Below are positions 45,051 to 56,655 of a DNA stretch of 64,000 nucleotides, piece after piece (within the stretch, counting starts at the first letter, position 1; each line of letters starts with the position of its first letter). The notes under the pieces are model-generated. The model was not told the DNA's origin and did not search any database. It worked only from the letters and a program-made list of their open reading frames with translations. The translations under genes and the position numbers were made by a program. The stretch lies in the NCBI RefSeq assembly GCF_029407905.1, contig NC_073628.1:20675501-20739500 (forward strand), in the 5' to 3' direction. Origin of the DNA: Bubalus kerabau. Lineage: Eukaryota > Chordata > Mammalia > Artiodactyla > Bovidae.

Positions 45051-47050
45051 TTAAAAAAAAGTAATATTTGAAGAGAATCATCAGAATTCTTGATCACAGG
45101 ATATATTTGACACAGAGTTTAAAGTAACTACTTTTAAAATATTCAAATTAATGAAAAGATACAGAATTCCTCCAGGGAACCATTTATAGAATGGTATAAT
45201 GAAATTCAAAATCGAAACAAAAATATAGTTACTAAAATAATACTTTAATAGATGAATAAACCAGTATGTTAGACAATATAAAAAAGAAGACTGTTAAAGT
45301 GGAAGATATAAAGGATTAATAGAAAATATTTGGACAAAAGCACATGAGGCAGATGAAAATATGAGACACAAAAGTTTAACATGTATGTAATTGAAACACC
45401 AAAAGGCAAAAAGATACAATATTTGAAGAAATGGTGACTGACAATTTTCCAAAACTTATAAAAGAATAAAAAACCTATTTTAAGGAACTCTATAGATTTC
45501 ATATACAAAAAACTACAAATAAAACCACACCTAGGCATTTTGTTGTTAGGCTGACAAATACCAAAGACAGAGAAAACATATAGGACCATAGTTACCATTT
45601 GACCAGAAATAAGTCATAAACATATACTTGCAGTATGAAAAACTAATAATGGTTGACCTACAAGTGTACATCAAGGAAGAATATCTTTCAGTAGTAAAAG
45701 ATGAATTTCTGTGCTTGATATGATGGAGTAAAAATCGGTTGGCACAAAGTTGGTTTCCCTATTGTAAACAAATATAAAATTATAAACTGGACAGAATATA
45801 TGAGGACTATTTAAAATTATTTGACAGCACAAAGCTTATTTGACAACACAAATAAATGTAATCCTTGAGAAAAAGGAAATTCATGAGTTGAGCCTCATGT
45901 TTACAATGATTCTACCTGACCTGTTTTGAAACTATAGCAAAGTGAGCTGGAATGAATCATTCTGCTCTTAAGAGGGGAGGGAGCAGAAAACAAAGTTTGT
46001 AGCAAGTGACATGACTGGGGCTCTCAAGGTGGCTCAGTGATAACTTGGAAACTTTCTGAAGAGAAGTTTATTCTAGGAATGGAGAACATCAAAAATAAAT
46101 CGAGTTCACTATATTAACATAACAAAAAGAGAAATTAAATAATCATATTGATAGATGATGAACAGTCACTTGATAAAATTCAACACCTACGTGAACTTTC
46201 AGCAAAGAATGGGAAAGAACATTCTCAGACTGAGAAAGAATTACTCTGATAAGCTTTTAGCTAATATTGTACATTAGTGGTGAATGATTAAATAATTTCT
46301 AGCTAAGATTAAGAAGAAAAACAGCAAGTATGCTTCCATACTTCTATTAAGTATTATCTTGGATAATGCAATAAAGCAAAAAAAAGGTATAAACACCAGA
46401 AAAAAAAAAGAAACAATTTTGAAAAATAACAAAGTTGGAGAAATTACACTACCTGACTTCAAGATACTATGATACTGGTGTATTAATAGCATAGAATTCA
46501 ATGTTCAGAAATAGACCCACACATATACAATCAATTAATCTTTGACAAGATGCAAACTTAATTCAGATAAGAAAGAGCAGCCTTTTCAACAAAAGGTGCT
46601 AGAGTAATTATGTATCCATATGCAGATTATGAGGTTTGATTCATATCTCACACCATCTATAAAAATTAACTCAAAACAGATTATAGATCTAAATGCAAAG
46701 CCTACAACTCTTACGCTTCTCGAAAAAAAGAAGAAAATCATTATAACTTTAAGGTAGCTAAAGAATTCTTACATAAATATCAAAAGTATAATTCATAAAG
46801 GAATTTATACATTGGATTTTGTCAAAATTAAGAATTCTCTTTGAATCACAAAGGATACGAGTATACAAAGAGAAAAATTACAGCTTGGAAGAAAATATTT
46901 GCATTCGCATAAACAATAAATGCATGATCTAAATTATGTCACTATTTCTTAAAATTCAATAATGAGAATACTCAATACAAATAGCAGAGTATTTAAACAG
47001 ACACATTACAGAAGATATGTAGATTATAAATTAGTATGTGTAAATATACT
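45051..47050 (+). mobile_element. Old L1 LINE, ORF1 and ORF2 parts
   Basis: ORF1 C-terminal region near 45400-45600 (AAGAAATGGTGACTGACAAT). An RT part lies near 46160-46380 (AAAATTCAACACCTACGTGA) and the ORF2 C-terminal region near 46490-47000 (TATACAATCAATTAATCTTT). 45720-46080 does not match L1 to my eye. No intact frame. Confidence 0.75.
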
Positions 47051-47051
47051 C

Positions 47052-47131
47052 AGGGCTTCCCCTGTGGATAAGATGGTAAAGAATCTGCCTGCTATGTGGG
47101 TGACCAGATCTATTGCTGGATCGAGAGGATC
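47052..47131 (+). mobile_element. Bov-tA fragment, head only
   Basis: GGGCTTCCCCTGTGGATAAG through GAATCTGCCTGCTATGTGGG, cut off where the next L1 piece begins. Confidence 0.8.
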
Positions 47132-47134
47132 CCA

Positions 47135-47492
47135 GGGATAATGTAATGTATATGCTTCCCCGCTATTCTCTCAATTTGTCCCACTCTCTTCTTCCCCAAC
47201 TGTGTCTGTAAGTCTGTTCTCTATGTCTGCATCTCCGCTGATGCCCTGCAAGTTTGTTCATCAGTATCTTTTATCTAGATTCCATACACATGTGTTAATA
47301 TAGTTTCTGTCTTTCTCTAACTTACTTCATTTTGTGTAATAGGCTCTAGGTTCATCCTCATTAGGACTGACTCGAATGTGTTCTTTTTCACCTGAGTAAT
47401 ATTACCTGAGTAATATTACCCGAGTAATATTCCATTGTATATAGGTACCACAACACAATATTGTAGAGCAACTGTCCTCCAATAATTGTATT
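47135..47492 (+). mobile_element. Young L1 3' end with 5' inversion (probable twin priming)
   Basis: 47135-47450 is L1 3'-region sequence in reverse (CTTACTTCATTTTGTGTAAT). 47451-47492 is the L1 3' terminus in forward orientation (CAATATTGTAGAGCAACTGT). Such an inverted 5' part with a forward 3' part is the known product of twin priming. The poly-A has decayed. Confidence 0.65.
47390..47431. repeat. Three tandem 14-bp units
   Basis: ACCTGAGTAATATT twice, then ACCCGAGTAATATT, within the inverted L1 part where other L1 copies have one unit. Confidence 0.95.
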
Positions 47493-47781
47493 TTGTTGTA
47501 TGTTTCTCAATACTGTACAATTATAATCTTTGATAATTTAGAAAAGAAAAAAATTAAGGAAAAATGCTAATAACTCACTGGAGCAATGTTAAATAAGACA
47601 AAAAATTATTCCCAGAATATTAAAAATTATAATGTTAACCAATATATTTGCAAATTATATTGTCTTAGCCCGGTCACTGTTTAGACATTAAAGTTATAAC
47701 AGACTTAAAAAATGAACAGGAAGAGTACACAATGGGTAATTTCATTCATGTAAAACAATAGAAAATATAAACAAACTTGTA

Positions 47782-48175
47782 AGGGCTTCCCTGGTGTCTC
47801 AATAGTAAAGAATCCAGCTGCAAGGCAGAAGAGTCAGGTTTAGTCCCTGGGTTGAGAAGATCCACTGGAAAAGGAAATGGTAACCCACTCTAGTATTCTT
47901 GCCTCAGTCAGTCAGTCAGTCAATCAGTTCAGTTGCTCAGTCATGTCCAACTCTTTGCAACCCTATAGACTGCATCACACCAGGCCTCCCTGTCCATCAC
48001 CAACTCCTGGAGTTTACTCAAACTCATGTCCATTGAGTCAGTGATGCCATCCAACCATCTCATCCTCTGTCGATTCTTGCCTGGAGAATCCCATGGACAG
48101 AGGAACCTGGTGGGCTACAGACCACGGGGTCACAAAGAGTCATACATGACTTAGTGACTAAACCACCACCACAAC
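47782..48175 (+). mobile_element. Bov-tA SINE split by a BovB fragment
   Basis: Left part 47782-47904 and right part 48073-48175 join into one Bov-tA at ATTCTTGCCT. The tail ends TGACTAAACCACCACC. Confidence 0.93.
47905..48072 (-). mobile_element. BovB 3' end fragment inside Bov-tA
   Basis: 168 bp in reverse, starting with CAGTCAGTCAGTCAGTCAAT (a TCAG-type tail) and ending CTCATCCTCTGTCG. ATTCTTGCCT is repeated exactly at 47895-47904 and 48073-48082. Confidence 0.94.
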
Positions 48176-48400
48176 AAACAAATCTATAGTCACAGAAAGC
48201 AGATTAGTCACTGTCTGGAGATGTGGAGTTACGAGGAAGGACAGGAAAGAAAGATTACAAAGGGAGTCAAGGAAACCTCAAGGGGCGATGAATATCTCAT
48301 TATCTTGAAAATGATGATGGTTTCAAGGGAGTTTGTATATGTTTGCTCCAACTTATCAAACTGTACAATTTAAGCGTAAATATTTTTTATGTATCAATTA

Positions 48401-48513
48401 TATTTCAATGTGCTGTGTGTTTAGTTGCTCAGTCGTGTCCGACTCTTTGAGGTCGGTCATCTGTCGCAGAGTCGGACACAACTGAATGACTAAGTACACA
48501 GCACATTGAAATA
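48401..48513. repeat. Inverted duplication, 46-bp arms
   Basis: 48401-48446 and 48468-48513 are inverted copies with 40 of 46 positions pairing and a 21-base loop. Each arm joins flanking DNA (TATTTCAATGTGCTGTGT) to a Bov SINE tail (GTGTCCGACTCT), so the junction itself has been copied and inverted. Confidence 0.93.
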
Positions 48514-48706
48514 ACAGGTTGCGAAGAGTTGGACTGCAGCCCGCCAGGCTCCTCTGTCCGTGGGTATTCTCCAGGCAAGAATACTAGAGTGGGTTGCCAT
48601 GCCCTCCTCCAGAGGATACTCCTAACCCAGGGATTGAACCCAGGTCTCCTGCAATGCGGGCAGATTCTTTACCTAATGAACCACCAGGGAAGCCCAATAA
48701 AGTTGC
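48514..48706 (-). mobile_element. Bov-tA SINE (-), rearranged at its 3' end
   Basis: BovA body and tRNA head in reverse; B box GGTTCAATCCC on minus. The SINE tail belongs to the left hairpin arm, so the element is split by the inverted duplication. Confidence 0.9.
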
Positions 48707-50511
48707 TTTAAAAGAAAAAGGAAAACAACAATCATAAATATATGGGTTTATTAGGATTGCAGGCTGGGAATATTTTGTACCAAGTAAACTCAGGCAACTG
48801 AATAAGTATCTCTGAATGGCCATAAATTGAAGTATCAGTTTTATGACTGATAACAAAGAAACAGAGACCATGGCACATAATTTTTTATCATCTTTAATGG
48901 TCCTTTTAATAACCTTTAATACTAATTTTAAGCTGTTCAGTAAAATTTGGGGGCAGAGTAAAGGGATGCTGGGGAAAAATGGAACTTGCTTCTAATCCCA
49001 CATTTTTCTTATTTCCATTATCAAGCCACCACACTGATTCATTGATCTCATTTTCCAATTTAATTACACAGAAAATGTGAAAAAATACTCAAGGGACAAG
49101 TTTTTCTTTCAACTTCCATATCATTTATTCATTAGATTAACTTAGAATAAATAAGGAAAATCTAGCTGGTTGATTTGAGAATAACACATCAGTAAAGTTA
49201 GACACTATTGTGAGTGAACCAAAGCAAATCAGTGTTTGACTATACATGCTTCCTTTGCTTTATGTGTAAATTCATCAGAAAGATTATATTCAGAATTTAT
49301 AATGAATTGGATTGATAAAAATAAACACCAAATTAGAGGCATTTTGAGGTCTAAGTATACCATATCAGATGATTGCTGTTATTAATACTTTATGAATATC
49401 AACTTGTAGCCTCATTCTGTTTGGAGTACCTCCTAGCACTCCATGGGGCTCACCGCTCTAATCCACGGTATTTCACACCTTGGGTGGACTCAGTCGATTG
49501 GAAAAATCTTTCTCTGTTGTCAACATTCTTATACTCTTTCAACCCTCAAAATCTCAACAAAAACCTCTATTTGTATAATAGAAGTTAGTAGGGAGAATGT
49601 ATTTTTGTCCAGGTTTATGGAAACATGGTCACTTCCAAGGGTGAAGAATGCAGGACACAGGAGGTGCCTTTTTTTCTTCTTCTACATGCTTCATATTAAT
49701 AAAGAAGCAGGAATACAATTCACAGAATAGAAAGCCCCTCCCTGAACTGGGCATCAGACCTAAAAAGTAACTTAAGCCTCTTTCTGGCCCCTTTTCAGTC
49801 ACTGATCTTTCAGAGATCTCTCATCCTAAAAATGTGGAATCTGTCCTGTTCTCTCCTAGAGGGAAAACTAACAATCTTCTTTTATTTATTTGGTTTTCTA
49901 GTGCCTTAAGGAAACTGAAAATACTTGCAAATGGTTAAACTCCTACTGAGACTAAAATACCATTTCCATAGTTTATTAAGCATGATAATATCACACAGAT
50001 TTTATTCTCAATTCCTTTGAAGAGAGTCTAAGCCCACCCACTCCCGCATTTTTCCTTTATAATGCACAAATATCCCTATTATTTCTTTCTTAGGGGAGTG
50101 AAATAGTAAAAATACGACTCACAGCCAAGTTAGAGACATATAAAATGAAGATAATGAAATAGTTATAAGAACAGTTTCTTTCAACTGGGCTGCCCCTTAC
50201 AGAATAGAAGGCTGGGGCAAGTGAATTTAAGCTAAACATGTAAAGCTTAAATAAAGTGATAAAACAACTCTAGTGATCACAAATGAAACTTGTTTAAAGC
50301 TGATATTTCAGTATAACATTTACAAGTTGATTCAGATGGAAATGAACCGCCAGTGCAGCAAAACTGTGCTGGTGGAATGTGCTTCACCATGTACGGAAGT
50401 GTCATTGAGCTTGGAAGACAGCCCCAAACATGCACCACCACCTCTCTACCTTAGAGACAACCTCCATCTTCTAACCTGATTTATCTGTAAGTTTAGCAGG
50501 TGCCAATTTCA
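48707..50511. other. 1.8 kb low-repeat sequence
   Basis: No named repeat. Frames of 68-95 codons near 49373-49730 and 50273-50479 overlap in different frames with no domain. It may hold old diverged repeats. Confidence 0.4.
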
Positions 50512-52514
50512 GGGATTAGATCTGATAGACAGGGTGCCTGAAGAACTATGGATGGAGGTTCATGACATTGTATGGAAGGCAATGATCAAGACCATCCTCA
50601 AGAAAAAGAAATGCAAAAAGGCAAAATGGTTGTGTGATGAGGCCTTACAAGTACTTGAGAAAAGAAGAGAAGCTAAAGGGGAAAAGGAAAGCTATAGCCA
50701 TTTGAATGCAGAGTTCCAAATAATAGCAAGGAGAGATAAGAAAGCCTTCCTCAGCAATCAATGCAAAGAAATAGAGGAAAACAACAGAATGGGAAAGACT
50801 AGAGATCTCTTCAAGAAAATATGAGATACCAAAGGAACATTTCATGCAAAGATGAGCACAATAAAGGACAGAAGTGGTATGGACCTAATAGAAGCAGAAG
50901 ATATTAAGAAGAGGGGGCAAGAATACATGGAAGAACTATTCAAAAAAGATCTTCATGATCCAGATAACCACGATGGTGTGAACACTCACTTAGAGCCAGA
51001 CATCGTGGAATGTGAAGTCAAGTGGGCCTTAGGAAGCATCACTACAAACAAAGCTAGTGGAGGTGATGGAATTCCAGTTGAGCTATTTCAAATCTTAAAA
51101 GATGATATTGTGAAAGTGCTGCACTCAATATTCAAGCAAATTTGGAAAACTCAGCAGTGGCCACAGGACTGGAAAAGGTCAGTTTTCATTCCAATCCCAA
51201 AGAAAGGCAATGCCAAAAAATGCTCAAACTACCGCACAATCACACTCATCTCACACGCTAGCAAAATAATGCTCAAAATTCTCCAAGGCAGGCTTCAACA
51301 GTATGTGAACCATGAACTTCCACATGTTCAAGCTGGGTTTAGAAAAGGCAGAGGAACCAGAGATCAAATTGCCAACATCCGTTAGATCATCAAAAAAGCA
51401 AGAGAGTTTCAGAAAAGAGAGTTCCATTTACTTTGGCTTTATTGACTACACCAAAGCCTTTGACTGTGTGGATCACAAAAAACTGTGGAAAATTCTTAAA
51501 GATATGGGAATATCAAACCACCTGACTTGCCTCCTGAGAAATCTGTATGCAGGTCAAGAAGCAACAGTTAGAACTGGACATGGAACAACAGACTGGTTCC
51601 AAATTGGGAAAGAAGTCAAGGCTATATATGGTCACCCTGCTTATTTAACTTATATGTAGAGTACATCAAGTGAAATGCCAGGCTGGATGAAGCACAAGCT
51701 GGAATCAAGATTGCCAGGAGAAATACCGATAACTTCATATATGCAGATGACACCACCCTTATGGCAGAAAGCGAACTAAAGAGACTCTTGATGAAAGTGG
51801 AATGAGAAGAGTGAAAAAGTTGGCTTAAAACTCAACATTCAGAAAACTAAGATCATGGTATCTGGTCCCATCACTTCATGGCAAATAGATGGGGAAACAA
51901 CAGAAACAGTGAGAGACTTTATTTTTTGGGGCTCCCACATCACTGCAGATAGTTACTGCAGCCATGAAATTACAAGAAGCTTGCTCCTTGGAAGAAAAGC
52001 TATGACCAACCTAGACAGCACATTAAAAAGCAGAGACATTACTTTACTGACAAAGGTCCTTCTAGCCAAAGCTATGGTTTTTCTAGTAGTTGTGTATGGA
52101 TGTGAGATTTGGGCGATAAAGCAAGCTGATGGCTGAAGAATTGATGCTTTTGAACTGTGGTGTTGGAGAAGACTCTTGAGAGTCCCTTGGACTCCAAGGA
52201 GATCAAACCAGTCTATCCTAAAGGAAATCAGTTGTGAATATTCATTGGAAGGATTGATGCTGAAGCTGAAACTCCAATACTGTGGCCACCTGATGCAAAG
52301 AATCGATTCATTAGAAAATACCCTGATGCTGGGAAAGATTGAAGGCAGGAGGAGAAGAGAGTGACAGAGGAGGAGATGGTTTGATGGCATCAATGATGAG
52401 ATGGACATGAGTTTGAGTAGGTTCCAGGAATTGATGTTGGACACGGAAGCCTGGTGTGCTGCAGCCCATGGGGTTGCAAAGACTTGGACACGACTGAGCA
52501 ACTCAATTGAACTG
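50512..52514 (+). mobile_element. BovB LINE, copy 12, 2.0 kb
   Basis: From upstream of RT to the BovB 3' end. AATTTCA flanks it at 50505-50511 and 52515-52521. Several frame breaks (see pseudogene) and an in-frame TGA at 52134-52136. Confidence 0.96.
50534..51659 (+). pseudogene. BovB RT, three broken frames
   Basis: 50534-50824: linker upstream of RT, stopped by TGA at 50822. 50852-51385: FIPIPKKG, NYRTITLIS and QAGFRKGRGT blocks, stopped by TAG at 51383 (TGG in other copies). 51312-51659, in a shifted frame, covers motif A FIDYTKAFD; motif B is damaged. YADD survives downstream as YADDTTLMAES in yet another position (near 51739). Confidence 0.9.
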
Positions 52515-52521
52515 AATTTCA

Positions 52522-53387
52522 ATGGCACTCTCTGAAATATCAAACCATTTTATTTGATTATTTTTATTTTGTTTGTACTTCCCTTTTATTGAACAAAAAG
52601 AAAAATATTCCCCTTTTTTCTTTGTACCCCATGCTGTTCTAGACTCTGCAGCTTATGTTTAAGGTGACCTTCAATTTTTCAGAAGAAACAAAGCAGCATT
52701 CTGTGATATTCAACAATTCTAGTATATTAACCTTTCTATGTCCTCTTTGTCCATGGGTGAAGACTTGTAGAAGGTCATCATGAGGGTGGTCCCTACATGC
52801 CAGCTTATGGGAAGGTTATGTTTTCAGAGTTGGGCGAGTTATTTCTTTCCTTTTCTTTTCTTTCAGATCCCCTCGGTAATGAAGATCATTCATTGCCAGC
52901 TGCTCAAGAAACTCAGGGGTTTTAAAATGTTGAAAATCTAGACTCCCAAAGAAGAAACTTATGGAGGGGAAAGACAAGGAGCCAGTTCACCTGCCATAGT
53001 TTAGCATCAGAGGGCCTCTTTTTTTTTATTGGTCCATAGAGAAAGAAAGATACCATTTTCCTAGTCCTTGGACCATGGGTGCTGATGCTCCTAGTTCAGC
53101 TGTGCAGCTGTAACAGATCACCTGGGACACCAGATGCCTCCCACTCATGGATTTGGACATAGAAGGCAGAGCTCACAGAGAAAGATGAAACCCTGGGATG
53201 CTGTTTCTCCATAAAAGCCCCAAGACAATGCTGAACAAAGTGAGGCTGAGATGGCTTCACATTAAATGCTACAAATGCTCGCTCAAATAGAACTGAGGTC
53301 CCAGCCTGACATGTTCTACCATGGAGGCCATAAATTTCTCCCTCAAACAATTCTGATTTCTTAAAAAGAAATAAAGCAAAGTACTGC
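52522..53387. other. Unassigned sequence
   Basis: An 84-codon minus frame at 53096-53350 has no domain I recognise. No named repeat. Confidence 0.4.
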
Positions 53388-53588
53388 TTTTAGGTGGCAC
53401 TAGTGGTAAAGAATCTGCCTGCAGTGCAGGAGATATAAGGGACGTGAGTTCGATACCTGGGTCAGGAAGATAACCTGGAGGAGGTCAGAGCAACCCACTC
53501 CAGTATTTCAGAATTTCTGTCAGGGAACCTGGGGGGCTACAGTGCATAGGGTCCCAAAGAGTCAGATGCAATTTAGCATGGATGCACT
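53388..53588 (+). mobile_element. Bov-tA SINE, 5'-short
   Basis: GGTGGCACTAGTGGTAAAGA head (truncated), B box GTTCGATACC, BovA body with a small internal insertion, and tail GATGCAATTTAGCATGGATG. Confidence 0.9.
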
Positions 53589-54564
53589 TAGGGACAGAAA
53601 CTGGCAGCATATATGTTCTTGGCTCTAGGGACAGAGATAACAAAATTCAAATTCCACTATGCTCATGCTATATTCCATCTCTGCTCTTGGGCTGCTAAAA
53701 CATATGAGTGTCTCTCTTCTCCTTTGTAACATTTGTAGAGCAAAAATTGGGCAGTAGTTATGTGAAGAAAATGAGCTATTGATAAAAAAGGCCCTTCTAC
53801 AGACTGCCATTGGCAGTAGGTTCTAAGTAACTGTTAACTCTTCGCCTTCCCAGATAAGTCACTTTTCTTTCCCTTTTCTTTTTAAAATGAAAACTTCTGC
53901 TTTAATTATAACTTGGAGACTCTCTGGATTTAAAATCAAGCAAGAGTATAAATCCTTTGTCATCAGTCTCATTCCCAGAATGCCACGTTCTTCCCAGAGT
54001 GTCTAACTATAGCCGAGGTCTGAAGTTAGGACACTCTCCCGAGGAGAGATTAAACACTGCATTCATTATGGCAGCTGGAAGGCTGCATTATTGCTCTTCC
54101 AAGAGGGAGAGATTTATGGCTGTACTTAATGAATGCTAATAGTTTTCTTATCAGTGGGTAGCAATACAAACATTTTTGTGTATGGTAAGGTTAAAGTAAA
54201 CCTTCAGAGTAGCTTTACAAAACTTGAAAGCTAGTGATTAGTTCTTGACAAGCTTGGCTAATAACAGGAGCTCCTGGAAAGCTATATAGGTCTAGCTTAG
54301 CCAGAATACATTATTCTTCCGTGTTTTACAGTTTCACATCTGTCCTTTAGGAACTGGGTTGTCACATAAATGCATGAGGCTTTTGTGCTTTTCTTAAACC
54401 TCAAGGCAGTTGCACTCTAACCAATGTTATCTGGCTGCTGAGTAAAGAAAAGCCAAAAAAAAAAAAGCTTTCCTAATCAGTTAACCCCCTCCCTCCCAAA
54501 AAAAAAAGAAAGAGAAAGTATTCCCATAACCCAATTTTGTTTTGTAAATAGATTCAGTTTCAAC
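53589..54564. other. Repeat-poor sequence
   Basis: No transposon recognised in about 1 kb and no gene-like frame. Candidate conserved non-coding sequence only because of its lack of repeats. Confidence 0.35.
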
Positions 54565-54745
54565 TAATAATTACTGGGTCTCTACTATTTATGGGAAATG
54601 TTAGACTCTTTCACATATATATGCCATTTAATCCTTCTAATATTCCCTTGAGGTTTGGTTGCTGAGGAAACTGGAACTTTTGAGAGGGTGTGTGAATTGT
54701 CCAAGGTCATGTTTTTAAACCTATATCTGACTTCAAGTTCAATGT
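54565..54745 (-). mobile_element. MIR SINE, minus strand
   Basis: TTACTGGGTCTCTACTATTT, GCCATTTAATCCTTCTAATA, TTGCTGAGGAAACTGGAACT and GAATTGTCCAAGGTCATGTT are in MIR order on the reverse strand. Confidence 0.85.
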
Positions 54746-55670
54746 GCTCAGCCCAGGTGGTACATAGTACATTTCAAGAGCAGTCAGGCTGCTCCTTCAA
54801 GGTGTCCATGAACAGTAATGATAAAACGAGGCTGGGGTGCTCCAATGCAAACATTTCCAAGAGGAGGTGGTTTCTAAGAGCCTATATCCTTCAGGTTTCT
54901 GAAGCTGAAAGTGTGCTTTCTCAAAACTAAAAATGAGTGTTTTCATATGGATAAACAAAGTCATATCAATCAATTTATACAAATTATATACTAAAACAGA
55001 TTTTAAATACTGTCCTCTAACATGTAGTTATAATAATAGAAGCTCAACAAAATTAAATTTAATAATTAGCCTCAGCCTTGCTCAGTCTCTCTGATGCCTC
55101 CTACAGAGGCTATGATTCAACCCAATAAAAGTCAGACATTTCATGTCAAAAAGCCCATTACTTCTAAAATCACCCTGAGTAGGCTCACTCCAAGTTTTAT
55201 AGCTTTTTCTTCTCCTTCTCTTTCAAGAAAGAAATTAATAGGGGAAAATTATATGCTAGTGTGAAGAAGCTTTGGTGCCCAAAGATGTTCCTACCTTCAG
55301 AAATGGTTTAATTTTGAGGAAGTTACTCAATTTCTCTGATCATGATTCCTTTATTTTTAAAGTTAGTGTGAATGATGGCATCTAATTCTTAGGGCTGGAT
55401 TCTGGAACATCATTGGTCAAATTTCCATTTATGGACTGAAAACCCTCTGCCAACATCACACAATTAACAATTTTTCCCTTCTTGTGAAGGGACAAATGAA
55501 ATTAACAAATCGTGACTGATTTCTATTATATTAAAGTGAGTCGCACCAAGGACTATGTGCAGCTTTTCCTGGAAGATAAATTCCACACTCTGTAACAATT
55601 GAAATATGCAGTCCCTCCTTAGTGCTCAATGTTGCTACTTAGCAACCAGGGAGTCTGCTGACTGACTTCC
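54746..55670. other. Repeat-poor sequence
   Basis: No named repeat or domain-bearing frame. Confidence 0.4.
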
Positions 55671-55858
55671 CTGCTGCTGCTGCTGCTGCTAACTCGCTTC
55701 AGTCGTGTCCGACTCTGTGCGACCCCAAAGACAGCAGCCCACCGGGCTCCCCCGTCCCTGGGATTCTCCAGGCAAGAACACTGGAGTGGGTTGCCATTGC
55801 CTTCTCCAATGCATGAAAGTGAAAAGTGAAAGTGAAGTCACTCAGTCATGTCTGACTC
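55671..55858 (-). mobile_element. Bov-A2 SINE, 5'-truncated, minus strand
   Basis: Tail seen as (CTG)n on plus at 55671-55690, then a full BovA unit and the tail end of the first unit. Low divergence from 8877-9053. Confidence 0.92.
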
Positions 55859-56282
55859 TAAAGGGGTCAGGATGGACTCCTCAAGACCACCAATCATTTC
55901 TGTGTCCAGGCAGAGACTAATAGAAGTCAGTCTGTCTCAGTCACCTGGTGTGGACAAATTTCTGTGCCACACTCCCTTCATCTCAAAGGGTGGTCTGAAA
56001 CTGCTTACATATTTGAAAAGAATAAATCTCACAAGCAGAGTGGTTGAAATCAATGTGGGTAAAATCTAAATATTATTTAATCCTATTTTGTGTAGATAAC
56101 ACAGGACCCCAAGAAAAAGACTTTGGCTTGTCTTGATTCTGAGTCCTGAAATGTCTGTCTTGCTTATTTTAAAATAGCAAGCATACAAGACTCCTCTAGA
56201 ATCATAGCATACACTGAGAACAGAAGACATGTGTGAAGTTCCTAGCTCAATGAAAGTACATAATTGGACATTAAGGGAAAGT
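55859..56282. other. Unassigned sequence
   Basis: Nothing recognised. Confidence 0.4.
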
Positions 56283-56294
56283 TAGATGCTTACC

Positions 56295-56513
56295 GCATGC
56301 TCAGTGGCTTAGTCATGCCTGACTCTTTGCAACTCCATGGACTGTAGCCCACTAGGCTCCTCTGTCCATGGGATTCTCCAGGCAAGAATATTGGAGTGGG
56401 TTGCCATTTTCTACTCCCAGGGATCTTCCCTACCCAGGGATTGAACGCGTATCTCCTGTGTCTCCTGCACTGGCAAGCAGGTTCTTTACCACTGATCCAC
56501 CTGGGAAGCCAAT
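56295..56513 (-). mobile_element. Bov-tA SINE joined to a CHR SINE
   Basis: Reverse tail, BovA body and tRNA head; B box decayed (GTTCAATCCC). Its 5' end abuts the 3' end of the neighbouring CHR, and one TAGATGCTT pair flanks the two together. Confidence 0.92.
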
Positions 56514-56646
56514 ATTTATTTGACTTCACTGGGCATTAATTGCAGCACATTGGGTCTAGTTCTCTGACCAGGGATCCAAACCTAGCCCCTTGTCTTGGGA
56601 ATGCAGAGTCTTAGCCACCAGGCCACCAGACCACCAGGAAAGTTCC
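56514..56646 (-). mobile_element. CHR-type SINE, upstream half of a composite
   Basis: Minus: AACTTTCCTGGTGGTCTGGT head (with a short duplicated CCACCAG), GGTTTGGATCCCTGGTCAGA, then an AT-rich tail. TAGATGCTT occurs at 56283-56291 and 56647-56655. Confidence 0.88.
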
Positions 56647-56655
56647 TAGATGCTT

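Noticed and set aside
51953..52543. 196-codon minus-strand frame
   Set aside because: Antisense of BovB copy 12, with the same recurring shadow peptide.
53096..53350. 84-codon minus frame that looked protein-like
   Set aside because: No motif, no neighbouring exon, no splice pair; cannot be supported.
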